A stretch of 64,000 bases of DNA, from contig CAJXKK010000001.1 in assembly GCA_913055615.1 (NCBI GenBank), positions 101,946 to 165,945 of the forward strand, in the 5' to 3' direction. The notes below the pieces were generated by a model. The model was given only the letters and a program-made list of their open reading frames with translations. It was not told the DNA's origin and did not search any database. Numbering within the stretch: position 1 is the first letter of the stretch; each line of letters opens with the position of its first letter. Position numbers and translations under genes: made by a program. The DNA comes from an uncultured Ectothiorhodospiraceae bacterium. GTDB lineage: Bacteria > Pseudomonadota > Gammaproteobacteria > XJ16 > Halofilaceae. Below, in pieces: positions 46,110 to 56,000 of the stretch.

Positions 46110-46730
46110 ATGATGTACATCATCGTTCTTGTCACGCTGGCGCTGCTGGTCGTCTACCTCACATCACGCTGGCTCTCCGCCGAGGCGCGGGAAGCGTTCG
46201 CTGGCGGGCGGGAGGCCGTGCGCGTCCGTCGCGGCGGGCGCACGCCGGCCATGCTGATCGAAGAGACCCGTACCGCATTCCAGGCCGAAGGTCTCGACCC
46301 CGACCTCATCATCGTCAGCCACAATGCCCTGGACCTCTACGACCACCTCCGCCGCGAGGTGATCGGCCGGCTCGACCGCCCCGACCTGCCCGCCGCGACC
46401 GTGATCGCCCTGGCCGCGGACGCCCGGGCGCGCCAGCTCTACCTCCGCGCCGTCGACACCCCGCCCGGCACCCCCGGTCGCGAAACCGCCACTTTCCACG
46501 ACTGCTCCGCCGTCGACCGCATCGAGCCCGTCACCAACGACGCCCCGGGAAACCTCACCGGCCCGGGCGCGGAGGCCATCGCCCTCACCCTCCGGGGCTC
46601 CGACCCCGCCGAATACCGTCTTGCCGTCGAACCCGCCTGGCACCTCGACGCCAACGACTTGGCCCACCGCCTCCGCCAGATCATCCAGAAGGGCCAATGC
46701 CCCGACAGCGCGCCCGTCATCGTCCGCTAA
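46110..46730 (+). CDS. Hypothetical protein with N-terminal membrane anchor
   Basis: This 206-residue protein begins with a hydrophobic segment (MMYIIVLVTLALLVVYLTS) and is otherwise soluble, with many Ala, Asp and Arg. No family is recognised. Phrases such as GLDPDLIIVSHNALDLYDHLRRE and LAADARARQLYLRAVDTPP show no known catalytic motif. It precedes the tRNA-Ser gene by 170 bases; that gap shows no clear gene. Confidence 0.6.
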   Translation: MMYIIVLVTLALLVVYLTSRWLSAEAREAFAGGREAVRVRRGGRTPAMLIEETRTAFQAEGLDPDLIIVSHNALDLYDHLRREVIGRLDRPDLPAATVIALAADARARQLYLRAVDTPPGTPGRETATFHDCSAVDRIEPVTNDAPGNLTGPGAEAIALTLRGSDPAEYRLAVEPAWHLDANDLAHRLRQIIQKGQCPDSAPVIVR

Positions 46731-46899
46731 ACACCCCGGCTCCGGTTTACAGTCTCCCGTCATTCGGCTAGAGTCCGCCGCCTGCATGGCAGTGGAGTCA
46801 ATGAGCGGAATCGCCGCGCGCAACCGGTGTTGAGCGGTTTTGGACCGACCTGCCAGCGCCTGGCGCGACCAGCCAGGACGGCAAAAAAGCAGTTGTTCC

Positions 46900-46991
<92 letters not shown>

Positions 46992-46993
46992 AT

Positions 46994-47031
46994 AAAAGAA
47001 AAGCCCCGCCATCGGCGGGGCTTTTCTTTTA
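46994..47031 (+). terminator. Rho-independent terminator of tRNA-Ser
   Basis: AAAAGCCCCGCC, a short ATC loop and GGCGGGGCTTTT form a perfect stem, followed by CTTTT. It starts a few bases after the tRNA. A weaker terminator-like copy is seen near 47175-47205. Confidence 0.9.
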
Positions 47032-47069
47032 TGCGGTGCAGGGAGCGTGGACGAACCCTCGCGGTTCGA

Positions 47070-47093
47070 CCAATCGGCAGGATAGCCGATTGG
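47070..47093. repeat. Perfect 9-base hairpin in the tRNA-DGC gap
   Basis: CCAATCGGC, AGGATA, GCCGATTGG is a perfect inverted repeat in the 300-base gap between the tRNA terminator and the diguanylate cyclase gene. A second hairpin, GGCCGCCATGTACGGCGGCC, lies about 30 bases on, and ATCCCTCCCTC at 47151-47161 repeats part of the tRNA 3' end. No gene is supported in this gap. Confidence 0.55.
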
Positions 47094-47331
47094 CGACGCC
47101 AACCAACGGGAGGCGCCCCGAAGGGGTGGCCGCCATGTACGGCGGCCATCTATCCCTCCCTCGCGATCAAATAAACACCAGCCCACCAAAGGCGGGGTTT
47201 GCTTTTCAGGCCATTCAGAGCTTCGGACAACTCCTCCAGGTGAAGCGAATGAGCCAGAAAAACGGCCATGCGCGACCATGCCATAATGCGGCAAAGGTCC
47301 CTGCCCTCCTCGGCGCAACACGAACCACGCA

Positions 47332-48270
47332 ATGACCAGAAACCAATCCGGCAATTCGAACAACGGGCCGCCAGCCGGCCTCTCGATCGATGCGGAGTGG
47401 AGTTTCATTTTCCGCTCGGCGGTCGAGTCGGCTTATGACGCCGTGCTGATCACCGACGCAGAGCTCACGGCTCCGGGCCCTCATATCCTCTATGTGAACA
47501 AGGCCTTCACCGAAATGACAGGCTGGAGCGCCGAAGAGATCATCGGCCAGAGTCCCCGAATCCTGCAGGGGCCGGAAACGGACCCCGAAGTGCTCACCCG
47601 CCTGCGCCGCGCGCTGGAACACGGCGAATCATTCGACGCACGCGCAATCAACTACCGGCGTGACGGCAGCGCCTTTCAGCTCGAGTGGCGCACGGCCCCC
47701 ATCCCCGACGCTGAAGACAGGATCACGCACTACATCTCGATCCAGCGTGACGTGACCGCGGAAGAGAGAATCCGCTCACGACTGCAGCAACGGGCGGACT
47801 TCGACGACCTGACCGGCGTCCTGCGCCGGGCCTCGGCCGAGCAGGCCATCCAGGGCGAGATCAAGCGCGCCGGACGGTATGGGACACCATTTAGCCTGAT
47901 CCTGTTCGATATCGATCACTTCAGGACCATCAATGACGAACACGGGCATGCCGCAGCCGACGAAGTGCTCAAGCAATTGACGCGAGTGATCACGACACGC
48001 CTGCGCGAACATGACCATTTTGCACGCTGGGGCGGTGATGAATTCCTGCTCGTGCTCCCGCATACGTCGTCAGACGGAGCCGAGCCACTCGCGCAAGCGC
48101 TCCACGCGCGGGCCGCGAATGCCACCTTCGTCGATCACATCACGATCACGCTCAGCATGGGCATAGCGGAATACGCAGAAGGCGACACGCCACAACAGCT
48201 CATCGAGCGAGCCGACGAGGGCCTGTATGCAGCCAGGGAAGCCGGCCGAAACTCCCTCGGCACAGGCTGA
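47332..48270 (+). CDS. PAS-GGDEF diguanylate cyclase
   Basis: This 312-residue protein has an N-terminal PAS domain (about 25-145, including LYVNKAFTEMTGWSAEEIIGQ) and a C-terminal GGDEF domain. The active site GGDEF is intact in FARWGGDEFLLVL. An RxxD inhibitory site (REHD) sits five residues before it, so product feedback is expected. It should make c-di-GMP in response to a PAS-sensed signal. No membrane segment is evident. Confidence 0.93.
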   Translation: MTRNQSGNSNNGPPAGLSIDAEWSFIFRSAVESAYDAVLITDAELTAPGPHILYVNKAFTEMTGWSAEEIIGQSPRILQGPETDPEVLTRLRRALEHGESFDARAINYRRDGSAFQLEWRTAPIPDAEDRITHYISIQRDVTAEERIRSRLQQRADFDDLTGVLRRASAEQAIQGEIKRAGRYGTPFSLILFDIDHFRTINDEHGHAAADEVLKQLTRVITTRLREHDHFARWGGDEFLLVLPHTSSDGAEPLAQALHARAANATFVDHITITLSMGIAEYAEGDTPQQLIERADEGLYAAREAGRNSLGTG

Positions 48271-48532
48271 ACGCCTGCTGCCGCCCGCCTTGCCGACCAC
48301 CGGCCGTGAACCAGGCGAATCTCAAAACGCGTGCGGCGGCCCCGACCTTTCCCGCCTCCGCTCTTCACCCCCGCGCACTCCTGCCAGTAACAGTCACTGA
48401 CACCCGGCTTCGCTGGGGTTCGCTGATCATGTCGGCCATGGTCAATTCCACTGCGGCTTCGTGCACGACGCCTGCCCGCTCCACCTCCATGCTACCCGTA
48501 TCTCCTGAAACAGGGCTTACGGAGAGGGCATC

Positions 48533-49747
48533 ATGCTGGAACGACCGCAGACATTCACTTTCGAGAACGGCGAGAAGGTCCCAGGGACTTTCTCCAACGC
48601 AGAAATGGAACGCCGGCAGTCGGCGCTCCGGGCATATATGGAATCAGCCGGCATCGACGCCGTGCTGTTCACCTCCTACCACAACATCAACTACTACGCC
48701 GATTTCCTGCATTGCCGGTTCGGCCGGCGTTATGGGTTTGTGGTCACGAATGAACGTGCTACTTCGATCTCCGCCGGAATCGACGGCGGTCAGCCGTGGC
48801 GCCGAACGTTCGGCGACAACCTTGTGTATACGGACTGGCATCGCGGCAATTTCCTGGTAGGAGTCCAGCAACTGATCGAGGATGGAATGTGCGTCGGCAT
48901 CGAGTATGACGAAGTCAGCATTGAAGTCCGCAAGCAGATCGAGGGTGCACTGCCCACGAGCCGATTCGTCGATATCGCACGTCCGGCAATGCGTATGCGC
49001 ATGATCAAGTCGGATGAGGAGATCGCGCAGATACGCGAGAGCGCGCGGATCGCCAACGTTGGCGGTCGGGCCTGTCTGGAGGCGATCGGCGTCGGCGTCG
49101 CCGAGCATGAGGTCGCCCTGCATTCCACCCAGACGATGGTGCGCGAGATCGCACGAACCTTCCCGCACGGCGAACTCATGGACACGTGGACATGGTTCCA
49201 GTCCGGGATCAATACGGACGGTGCGCACAACCCGGTGACCGCCCGGGAAATCCGTCATGGCGACATCCTGAGTCTCAACTGCTTCCCAATGCCGGCGGGC
49301 TACTACACGGCGCTGGAGCGCACGGCTTTCGCCGGCGCCTGCGACGAGGCCTCCGAGCGGCTGTGGCGGGTGAACACCGAGGTGTTCGAGAAGGGCTGCG
49401 AGTTGATTCAACCGGGCGTGCGCTGCTGCGACATCGCCCATGAACTCAACGCCATCTACGACCGTCACGGGCTGCTCGAATACCGCAGTTTCGGTTACGG
49501 GCACTCGTTCGGGGTGCTCTCGCATTACTACGGCCGAGAGGCTGGGCTGGAACTCCGCGAGGACGTGCAGACGGTACTCGAACCGGGAATGGTCATCTCG
49601 ATGGAACCGATGATCACGATCCCCGAGGGGATGCCGGGCGCCGGCGGTTACCGCGAGCACGACATCCTGGTCCTGACCGAAGACGGGGTCGAGAACGTCA
49701 CCGGTTTCGCGTACGGCCCCGATAGCGAACTCGCAGCCGTCGTCTGA
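48533..49747 (+). CDS. Creatinase (creatine amidinohydrolase)
   Basis: This 404-residue protein hydrolyses creatine to sarcosine and urea. It follows Pseudomonas putida creatinase almost throughout. Shared stretches include FTSYHNINYYADFL, DGGQPWRRT, FQSGINTDGAHNPVT (catalytic His), SLNCFPMPAGYYTALERT and FGYGHSFGVLSHYYGREA. It has the pita-bread fold of M24 peptidases but, as in true creatinase, the metal ligands are not conserved. The ABC binding protein and GlxA-type regulator that follow are likely functional partners. No sarcosine oxidase or urease gene is in the window. Confidence 0.94.
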   Translation: MLERPQTFTFENGEKVPGTFSNAEMERRQSALRAYMESAGIDAVLFTSYHNINYYADFLHCRFGRRYGFVVTNERATSISAGIDGGQPWRRTFGDNLVYTDWHRGNFLVGVQQLIEDGMCVGIEYDEVSIEVRKQIEGALPTSRFVDIARPAMRMRMIKSDEEIAQIRESARIANVGGRACLEAIGVGVAEHEVALHSTQTMVREIARTFPHGELMDTWTWFQSGINTDGAHNPVTAREIRHGDILSLNCFPMPAGYYTALERTAFAGACDEASERLWRVNTEVFEKGCELIQPGVRCCDIAHELNAIYDRHGLLEYRSFGYGHSFGVLSHYYGREAGLELREDVQTVLEPGMVISMEPMITIPEGMPGAGGYREHDILVLTEDGVENVTGFAYGPDSELAAVV

Positions 49748-49859
49748 CGCACGACTTCCGATGCCCGGCTTTATCAGGCCGGCATCTCCCGTGGTGTGGT
49801 CTGACGGCGGCCTGGCTGCACCATTCGAAGTTCAGCGCCGCCGCGGGAGAAGGACAATC

Positions 49860-50957
49860 ATGCGACGCGAATGCAACCGCAGGCTATTGATCGGTTTCGC
49901 CGCAATGGGCATCGCCGGCACACCCATGGCCCTGTCGGCTTCGGAGAGCCTGACCATCGTGTCCTGGGGTGGGGCCTACGAACGCAGTCAGGAACAGGCG
50001 TATTACATGCCTTACACTGAAAGAACGGGCACTGAGATCGTGCAGGTATCCAAGTCTTCGAACGGGCCGGCGGGTATCCGTTCGCAGGTCGATGCCGGTA
50101 ACGTCGAATGGGATATCGTCGACGTCGTCGAGGCCGCGGCGATCCGGCTCTGCGACAAGGGTTATGTCGAGCGCATCGATCACAGCGCACTGCTCAAAAA
50201 CGGCGCGGATGGCAGCACACCGGAAGACGACTTCATCCCGGAACTGCACGACTGCTACATACCCGAAATCATCTTCTCGACGGTATTGGCCTACAACACG
50301 GAACTGTTCCCCGACGGGGCGCCGGAGTCCGTGAAGGACGTCTGGGATACCGACGCATTCCCGGGTAAGCGGGCACTGGAGAAGATCCCGGCGGCGAATA
50401 TGGAATGGGCCTTGATGGCCGATGGTGTCGCCCACGATGACGTCTACGATGTGCTGAGCAGTCCCGATGGTGTCGGGCGAGCGTTCTCCAGCCTCGACCG
50501 CATCAAGGATGACGTGATCTGGTGGTCCAAGGGCGCGCAGGCGCCGCAGTTACTGGCCGACGGAGAGGTCAGTGTCGCATCGTCGTACAATGGCCGCATA
50601 TTCAACGCGCGCGTGGCCGAAGACCAGCCCTTCCGCATCATCTGGGACGGACAGGTGTACGAGTCCGATGGCTGGGTAATCCCGGAAGGGCAGCTCAGCG
50701 ACGAGGTCCAGCGGTTCATCCGATTCTCCACCGATACCCAAAGATTGGCGGACCAGGCGAAATACATCTCGTATGGCCCTGCAAGGCGCTCCTCGGCCAA
50801 ACACGTTGGCGAGCACGCTAGGCATGGCGTCGATATGTCGCCGCACATGCCGACCAACCCGGATAACCTGGAAACCGGCATCGCGAAAAGCGCTCGCTTC
50901 TGGGCGGATCAGGGCGATTCCCTCGCCGAGCGTTTCAACGCGTGGCTCGCCCACTGA
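49860..50957 (+). CDS. ABC transporter substrate-binding protein, PotD-like
   Basis: The ATG at 49860 gives 365 residues with a signal peptide (LLIGFAAMGIAGTPMALSASES) and a spermidine/putrescine-type binding-protein fold. SLTIVSWGGAYERSQEQA and NVEWDIVDVVEAAAIRLC are typical. No permease or ATPase genes are nearby, so it must pair with a transporter encoded elsewhere. Given its position between creatinase and the GlxA regulator, creatine or a related guanidino or betaine compound is a reasonable guess for its ligand. Confidence 0.85.
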   Translation: MRRECNRRLLIGFAAMGIAGTPMALSASESLTIVSWGGAYERSQEQAYYMPYTERTGTEIVQVSKSSNGPAGIRSQVDAGNVEWDIVDVVEAAAIRLCDKGYVERIDHSALLKNGADGSTPEDDFIPELHDCYIPEIIFSTVLAYNTELFPDGAPESVKDVWDTDAFPGKRALEKIPAANMEWALMADGVAHDDVYDVLSSPDGVGRAFSSLDRIKDDVIWWSKGAQAPQLLADGEVSVASSYNGRIFNARVAEDQPFRIIWDGQVYESDGWVIPEGQLSDEVQRFIRFSTDTQRLADQAKYISYGPARRSSAKHVGEHARHGVDMSPHMPTNPDNLETGIAKSARFWADQGDSLAERFNAWLAH

Positions 50958-51118
50958 CATATTGAGCTCCAGGATGTACCCGGGAGGCGGGCGATCACCC
51001 GCCTCCCGGAGCGCCGGGACGCGCCCCCTTCCCGACCGGTGTTACAGTCCCCGCTGAACCGTTCGCGCTTCCGGCGGCACGGGCCGTGGCTCGCGAACGC
51101 AACGTCAGAGTGCACACC

Positions 51119-52150
51119 ATGCCGCACTCGCAGCGCAATCCCGAACTGGCCGGCCATCTGGTCGCTCCCCCGGCTCCACTGAACGGGGCCGAGGCGCAGT
51201 GGCGTCTCGGTTTTCTGCTCGTGCCCGGCTTTTCCTACATCGCCTTCGCCTCGGCCATTGAGCCGCTGCGAATGGCCAATATGGTCGCGCACGAGCACCT
51301 GTTCGGCGCCCTGACCTGTTCTCCGGAGGGAGAACCCGTGGTGGCCAGCAACGGCGTCCGTACGGAGGTCGACTGCGCGATCGACGATCTGCCGGCACTG
51401 ACGGCGCTGTTCCTCTGCGGACCGAACCCGATCGAATTCCCGAAAGAGCGGCGGTTGATCCACTGGTTGCGGCGCATGGCGGGGCGCGGCACCGCGCTGG
51501 GCGGGATTGACACAGGCAGCTGGCTGCTGGCCCGTGCCGGCCTGCTGGATGGCTACCGCTGCACGATCCACTGGCAGGACCTGCCGTCACTCACGGCCGA
51601 TTTCCCGCGCATCATCGCCTCCGAGCATATCTTCGAGATCGATCGCCAGCGCTATACCTGCAGTGGTGGCACGGCCGCGATGGACATGATACTGCAGTTC
51701 ATCTCACAGACCTGCAGTGACGACACCACTGCCCCCGCCGCGACCGATCTGCTGATCCATGAGCGGGTACGCGACCGCAACGACCGGCAGCGGATACCGC
51801 TGCGCCATCGCATCGGCACCGGTCAGGATCGCTTGAGCGGCGCGGTGGCACTGATGGAGGCGAACGTCGGGGAGCCGATGCAGCTCTCGGAGATCGCCGG
51901 CTATATCGGTGTCTCCGAGCGCCAACTCGAAAGGCTGTTCGAGACCCACCTCGCCACCACACCGACGGCGTTCTACATGGGGGTGCGTCTGGCCCGCGCG
52001 CGGCAGCTGCTGTTGCATACGACGGCCAGCGTAACGGAGATCGCGCACCGCAGCGGCTTTCGGAGCCCGGCTCATTTCAGTCGACGGTACCGTGGTTACT
52101 TCAGCGTATCGCCACGTGACGAACGCAAGGGGTCGGACCGCAAGCCGTGA
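51119..52150 (+). CDS. GlxA-family AraC-type regulator
   Basis: The ATG at 51119 gives 343 residues. The N-terminal part is a DJ-1/PfpI-like domain (LGFLLVPGFSYIAFASAIEPLRMANM and LGGIDTGSWLLARAGLLDGY). The C-terminal part is an AraC helix-turn-helix pair (MQLSEIAGYIGVSERQLERLF and TEIAHRSGFRSPAHFSRRYR). Relatives such as GbdR, SouR and the Pseudomonas creatinase regulator CahR control betaine, sarcosine and creatine catabolism. It is probably the activator of the creatinase gene. GTG starts at 51086 and 51110 are alternatives. Confidence 0.88.
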   Translation: MPHSQRNPELAGHLVAPPAPLNGAEAQWRLGFLLVPGFSYIAFASAIEPLRMANMVAHEHLFGALTCSPEGEPVVASNGVRTEVDCAIDDLPALTALFLCGPNPIEFPKERRLIHWLRRMAGRGTALGGIDTGSWLLARAGLLDGYRCTIHWQDLPSLTADFPRIIASEHIFEIDRQRYTCSGGTAAMDMILQFISQTCSDDTTAPAATDLLIHERVRDRNDRQRIPLRHRIGTGQDRLSGAVALMEANVGEPMQLSEIAGYIGVSERQLERLFETHLATTPTAFYMGVRLARARQLLLHTTASVTEIAHRSGFRSPAHFSRRYRGYFSVSPRDERKGSDRKP

Positions 52151-52228
52151 TAGCAGCGCGCAGGAAAGAAGGCATCCGCTGCCCGCACGCAGTCGAAAGC
52201 TCTGCCAGCCAGCCGGAGAACCGTTCTG

Positions 52229-52798
52229 ATGCGCACGATCACCCGCTGTCTGACCGCATGCCTTACCCTGCTGACGCTGCCACCAGCGGCCGCCGACGAG
52301 GCAGCCGCGTGGGATGGGATGTCGCAGCCGGGGCACGCAGTCCTCATGAGGCACGCCAACGCACCGGGCACCGGCGATCCTCGCGACTTCACGCTCGGCG
52401 ACTGCAGCACCCAGCGCAATCTCGACGAAACGGGCCGCGAGCAGGCACGACGCGTGGGAGTCCGGCTACGCGAACGGGGCATCGATCGAAGAACGGTTTA
52501 TACCAGTCGGTGGTGTCGCAGCAGCGAGACCGCGGAACTGCTGGGTATCGGGCCGGTCGAGCCCCTGGAAGGGCTCAACTCCTTCTTCGGAGAAGCATTC
52601 AGCGAAGACGAGGTCATGCCGCGGCTGCGCGCATTCCTGCGCGAGGCCGACCTCGCCCCGCCACCCGTGCTCGTGACCCACCAGGTGAACATCACCTCCC
52701 TGACGGGCGTGTTCCCGCGTGAAGGCGAACTGGTCGTCATCGCGGTCGGAGACGACGGCAACGTCAATGTAGTCGGCAGGATTCGGCCGGACGAGTGA
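52229..52798 (+). CDS. Secreted histidine phosphatase-family protein
   Basis: This 189-residue protein has a signal peptide ending LPPAAADEA and the phosphohistidine motif as LMRHANAPG, where the usual RHG has Ala. A second conserved His is in LVTHQVNITSLTG. Homologues are periplasmic phosphatases of unknown substrate. It follows the GlxA regulator by 78 bases and may be in the same unit. Confidence 0.82.
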   Translation: MRTITRCLTACLTLLTLPPAAADEAAAWDGMSQPGHAVLMRHANAPGTGDPRDFTLGDCSTQRNLDETGREQARRVGVRLRERGIDRRTVYTSRWCRSSETAELLGIGPVEPLEGLNSFFGEAFSEDEVMPRLRAFLREADLAPPPVLVTHQVNITSLTGVFPREGELVVIAVGDDGNVNVVGRIRPDE

Positions 52799-52840
52799 CG
52801 CTTAGCGATTCCGTACCCAACCCCGAATGGCAGTAACTTT

Positions 52841-52932
52841 GTAGGCCGGCTTTTGCCGAAGGCAACAGCCCGCGCAGACGCCGGATCACCGCCTGGTGCC
52901 GGCTGGCTCCCTTCGGTCGCAAGCCGGCCTAC
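52841..52932. repeat. Paired GTAGGCCGGC inverted repeat
   Basis: GTAGGCCGGCTTTTGCCGAAGG at the left end is answered by CCTTCGG and GCAAGCCGGCCTAC at the right end. It lies between the convergent histidine phosphatase and putA genes and could terminate or protect transcripts from both sides. Single halves GAGGCCGGCCTACG occur near 15165 and 27215. Confidence 0.8.
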
Positions 52933-53063
52933 GTCAGCCCCGTTCACTGGTGCCCTCCAGGGCAGGCACAGCTGAATAAGTGCCATTCGTGCCGAAGCCC
53001 TGCTGGTCCCAGGGCGGGATGGGGCCGGCCGTTGCTCCCGCCGGCCCCATCCCGGTAACCACC

Positions 53064-56000
53064 TCAGCTCTCGCCGGGGAGGCTCGGGCCATCCTCGATC
53101 GACAGCAGTGAGGCGTTGCCGCCCGATGCAGTCGTGTCGACGGATAGCGAGCGCTCGTGGACGAAGCGATACAGATAGTGCGGGCTGCTGGCCACGGGCT
53201 GGCCCTGGCCGATGAAGTCATCGGAATCGGTGGCCGTTTCCTGGAAAAGCACCAGCTGGCGCAGCGGTCCGTCCAACCCCGCGAGCACCGCCGAGGCTTC
53301 GCGTGCGGTCCGGCCCTCGCCCGCGAAAGCGACCAGATCGATCGCAGCCGCGCTGATGACGTCGGACAGCGTGGCGTCCTTGCCCGGCGCGATGGCCTGG
53401 ACCGCGTACTGCGGCACGCCCGCCTTGTGCAGCACCTTGGCCACCGCCTCGGCGGCCCCCACCTGCGGATGCCAGAGTATGGCGGTGTTGCCGGCCGCAA
53501 GGGCCGCCCCGGCCTGGGCGATCAGATTGCCGATCGCGCTCTGGCCGTCCAGGGCGATACAGGCCACGGCGCCCTTCGGCCAGAAGGACAGTTCGTTGCG
53601 CTCACCCGTCGGGCCGGCCATCTGTATGGGCGTTGCGAACTCGGCTTCCACCTGAGCGGCGTATACGCGCAGGTAATCGCCACCGCGGCGGGCCTCACCA
53701 TCACCGGCGGCATCGATACCGCGCAACGACTTCGGCTCGCCCTCGAAGGCATCGGCCGCCTGCTCCAGTACGCTGGACCGGGTCTCGGGCGTCTCGTGCC
53801 ATTCGGCCCCCTGTTTTGCCAGCGTTTCCAGCGCACGCTTGAGGCCGGATGCGCTGACGCATTTCTCATCGAGCGCCGTCGCACCATCGCCGGTCGCGGC
53901 CGTCGTGCCCGCCTGTCCATCGCCTTTGACCGGTCGATCCGAGACGAAGCGGTGGAGATACAGCGGACCGCCCGCTTTGGGCCCGGTACCCGAAAGCCCC
54001 TGGCCGCCGAACGGCTGCACGCCGACGATCGCACCGATCTGGTTGCGGTTGACGTAGTTGTTGCCGACACGGGCACGCTGATAGCAATGCTTCCACATCT
54101 CATCGATCCGGCTGTGCACGCCCATGGTGAGGCCATAGCCGCTGGCATTAATTGAGTCGATCACATTGTCCAGCTGATCCGCCTTATAGCGGACGACGTG
54201 CAGCACCGGCCCGAATACCTCGCGCTCAAGCTGCTCGATGCCATCGATTTCGAAGGCCGCCGGCGTGACGAAACTGCCGTCCTCGGTCGCCGGCCCCAGC
54301 CTGGCGCGGCGGATCTCGGTCGCCTCGCCCAGCATGCGCTTGATGTGATCCTTGAGCATCTTCTGCGCGTTGTCGTCGATCACCGGACCAACATCGGTGG
54401 AGATCAGTTGCGGATCGCTGACCGTCAATTCATCCATCGCACCGGCGATCATCTCCAGGGTGCGCTCGGCCACGTCTTCCTGAACGAACAGCACGCGCAG
54501 GGCCGAGCAACGCTGACCGGCATTCTGGAATGCGCTGATGACGACGTCGCGCGCGACCTGTTCGGTCAGGGCGGTGGAATCGACGATCATCGCGTTCTGA
54601 CCACCGGTCTCCGCGATCAGGGGCGGGATCGGTCCCTCGCGCTTCGACAGCGCCCGGTTGATTACGCGCGCGGTCTCGGTGGAACCGGTGAAACACACCC
54701 CGGTGACGCGCGGATCGCCCGTGAGCTTGCCGCCCACACGCCGGCCTTCACCCGGCACCAGGTGCAGCACCGCCGGCGGGATCCCGGCCTCATGGAGCAG
54801 CTGCACGGCCTCGGCGGCGATCAGGGGGCTTTGTTCGGCGGGCTTGGCGAGGACGGAATTGCCGGCGACCAGTGCCGCGGTCACCTGGCCGTTGAAGATG
54901 GCGAAGGGCAGGTTCCACGGGCTGATGCAGGTGAACACGCCAGCACCCTTGAGTTCGATCCGGCGATCGACACCGATCGGCGCCCGCAGCTGGATCTCGC
55001 TCGATAGGTCCTTCTTCGCCCGCAGCGCGTAATAGCGGCAGAAGTCGATCGCTTCGCGTACCTCGGCGACGGCGTCATTTAGGGTCTTGCCGACTTCCGC
55101 GACGATCAGACCCAGCAGTCGCGTCATGCGCTCTTCCATGAGGTCCGCGGCACGCTCCAGACAGGCCGCCCGCTCCGCGACCGGCGTGTCCGCCCATTCC
55201 CGGGCCGCGTTGTGAGCCGTCTGGATGGCCCGTTCGATCTGCTCATCGGTCGCGTCGCTGGTTTCACCGAGGACGCGCTCGCGATCGTGCGGCGCAAGGA
55301 CCTGGCGCCCATCCTGGCCCGCGACGACCTCGCCATTGATGATCGGATCCGCGCGCCGGGCGCTACGGGTCGCCGCCTCCATACCATCCTTGAGGCCCTG
55401 CAGTTCGACCCGGTCGGTGAGGTCGACACCGAACGCGTTGGTGCGCTCCTGGCCGAACAGATCGGGGGGCAAGGGTATCCGCGGATGCTGTGCACGGGTG
55501 AGTGCCCGCACCTGCGGCACCGGATCCGCGACCAGCTCGTCGATATCCAGCGACTCGTCCTGGATGCGGTTGATGAAGGAGCTGTTGGCCCCGTTTTCCA
55601 GCAGTCGCCGGACCAGATACGCGAGCAGGTCTTCGTGCTGACCGACCGGGGCGTAAATCCGGCAACCGGCGCCGACCTGATCGTGTTCAATCACGCGCTC
55701 GTAGAGGTCCTCGCCCATCCCGTGCAGGCGCTGGAACTCGAAGTCGCGGCTGTTGCCGGCGAATTCCAGCACACTCGAGATTGAATGGGCATTGTGCGTG
55801 GCCAACTGCGGATAAAAGACGTCCGTATTGGCGAACAGCTTGCGGGCACAGCCGAGGTAGGAGACATCGGTGTTCACCTTGCGCGTGAACACGGGGTAAT
55901 CCTCGACGCCCATCTCCTGCGCGCGCTTGATCTCCATGTCCCAGTAGGCGCCCTTGACGAGGCGCACCATGAAGCGGCGGTCGTGGCGCCTGCCCATGTC

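Noticed and set aside
48411..48527. A His-rich 35-codon frame just before creatinase
   Set aside because: No ATG or ribosome binding site fits, and no family is recognised; more likely untranslated leader.
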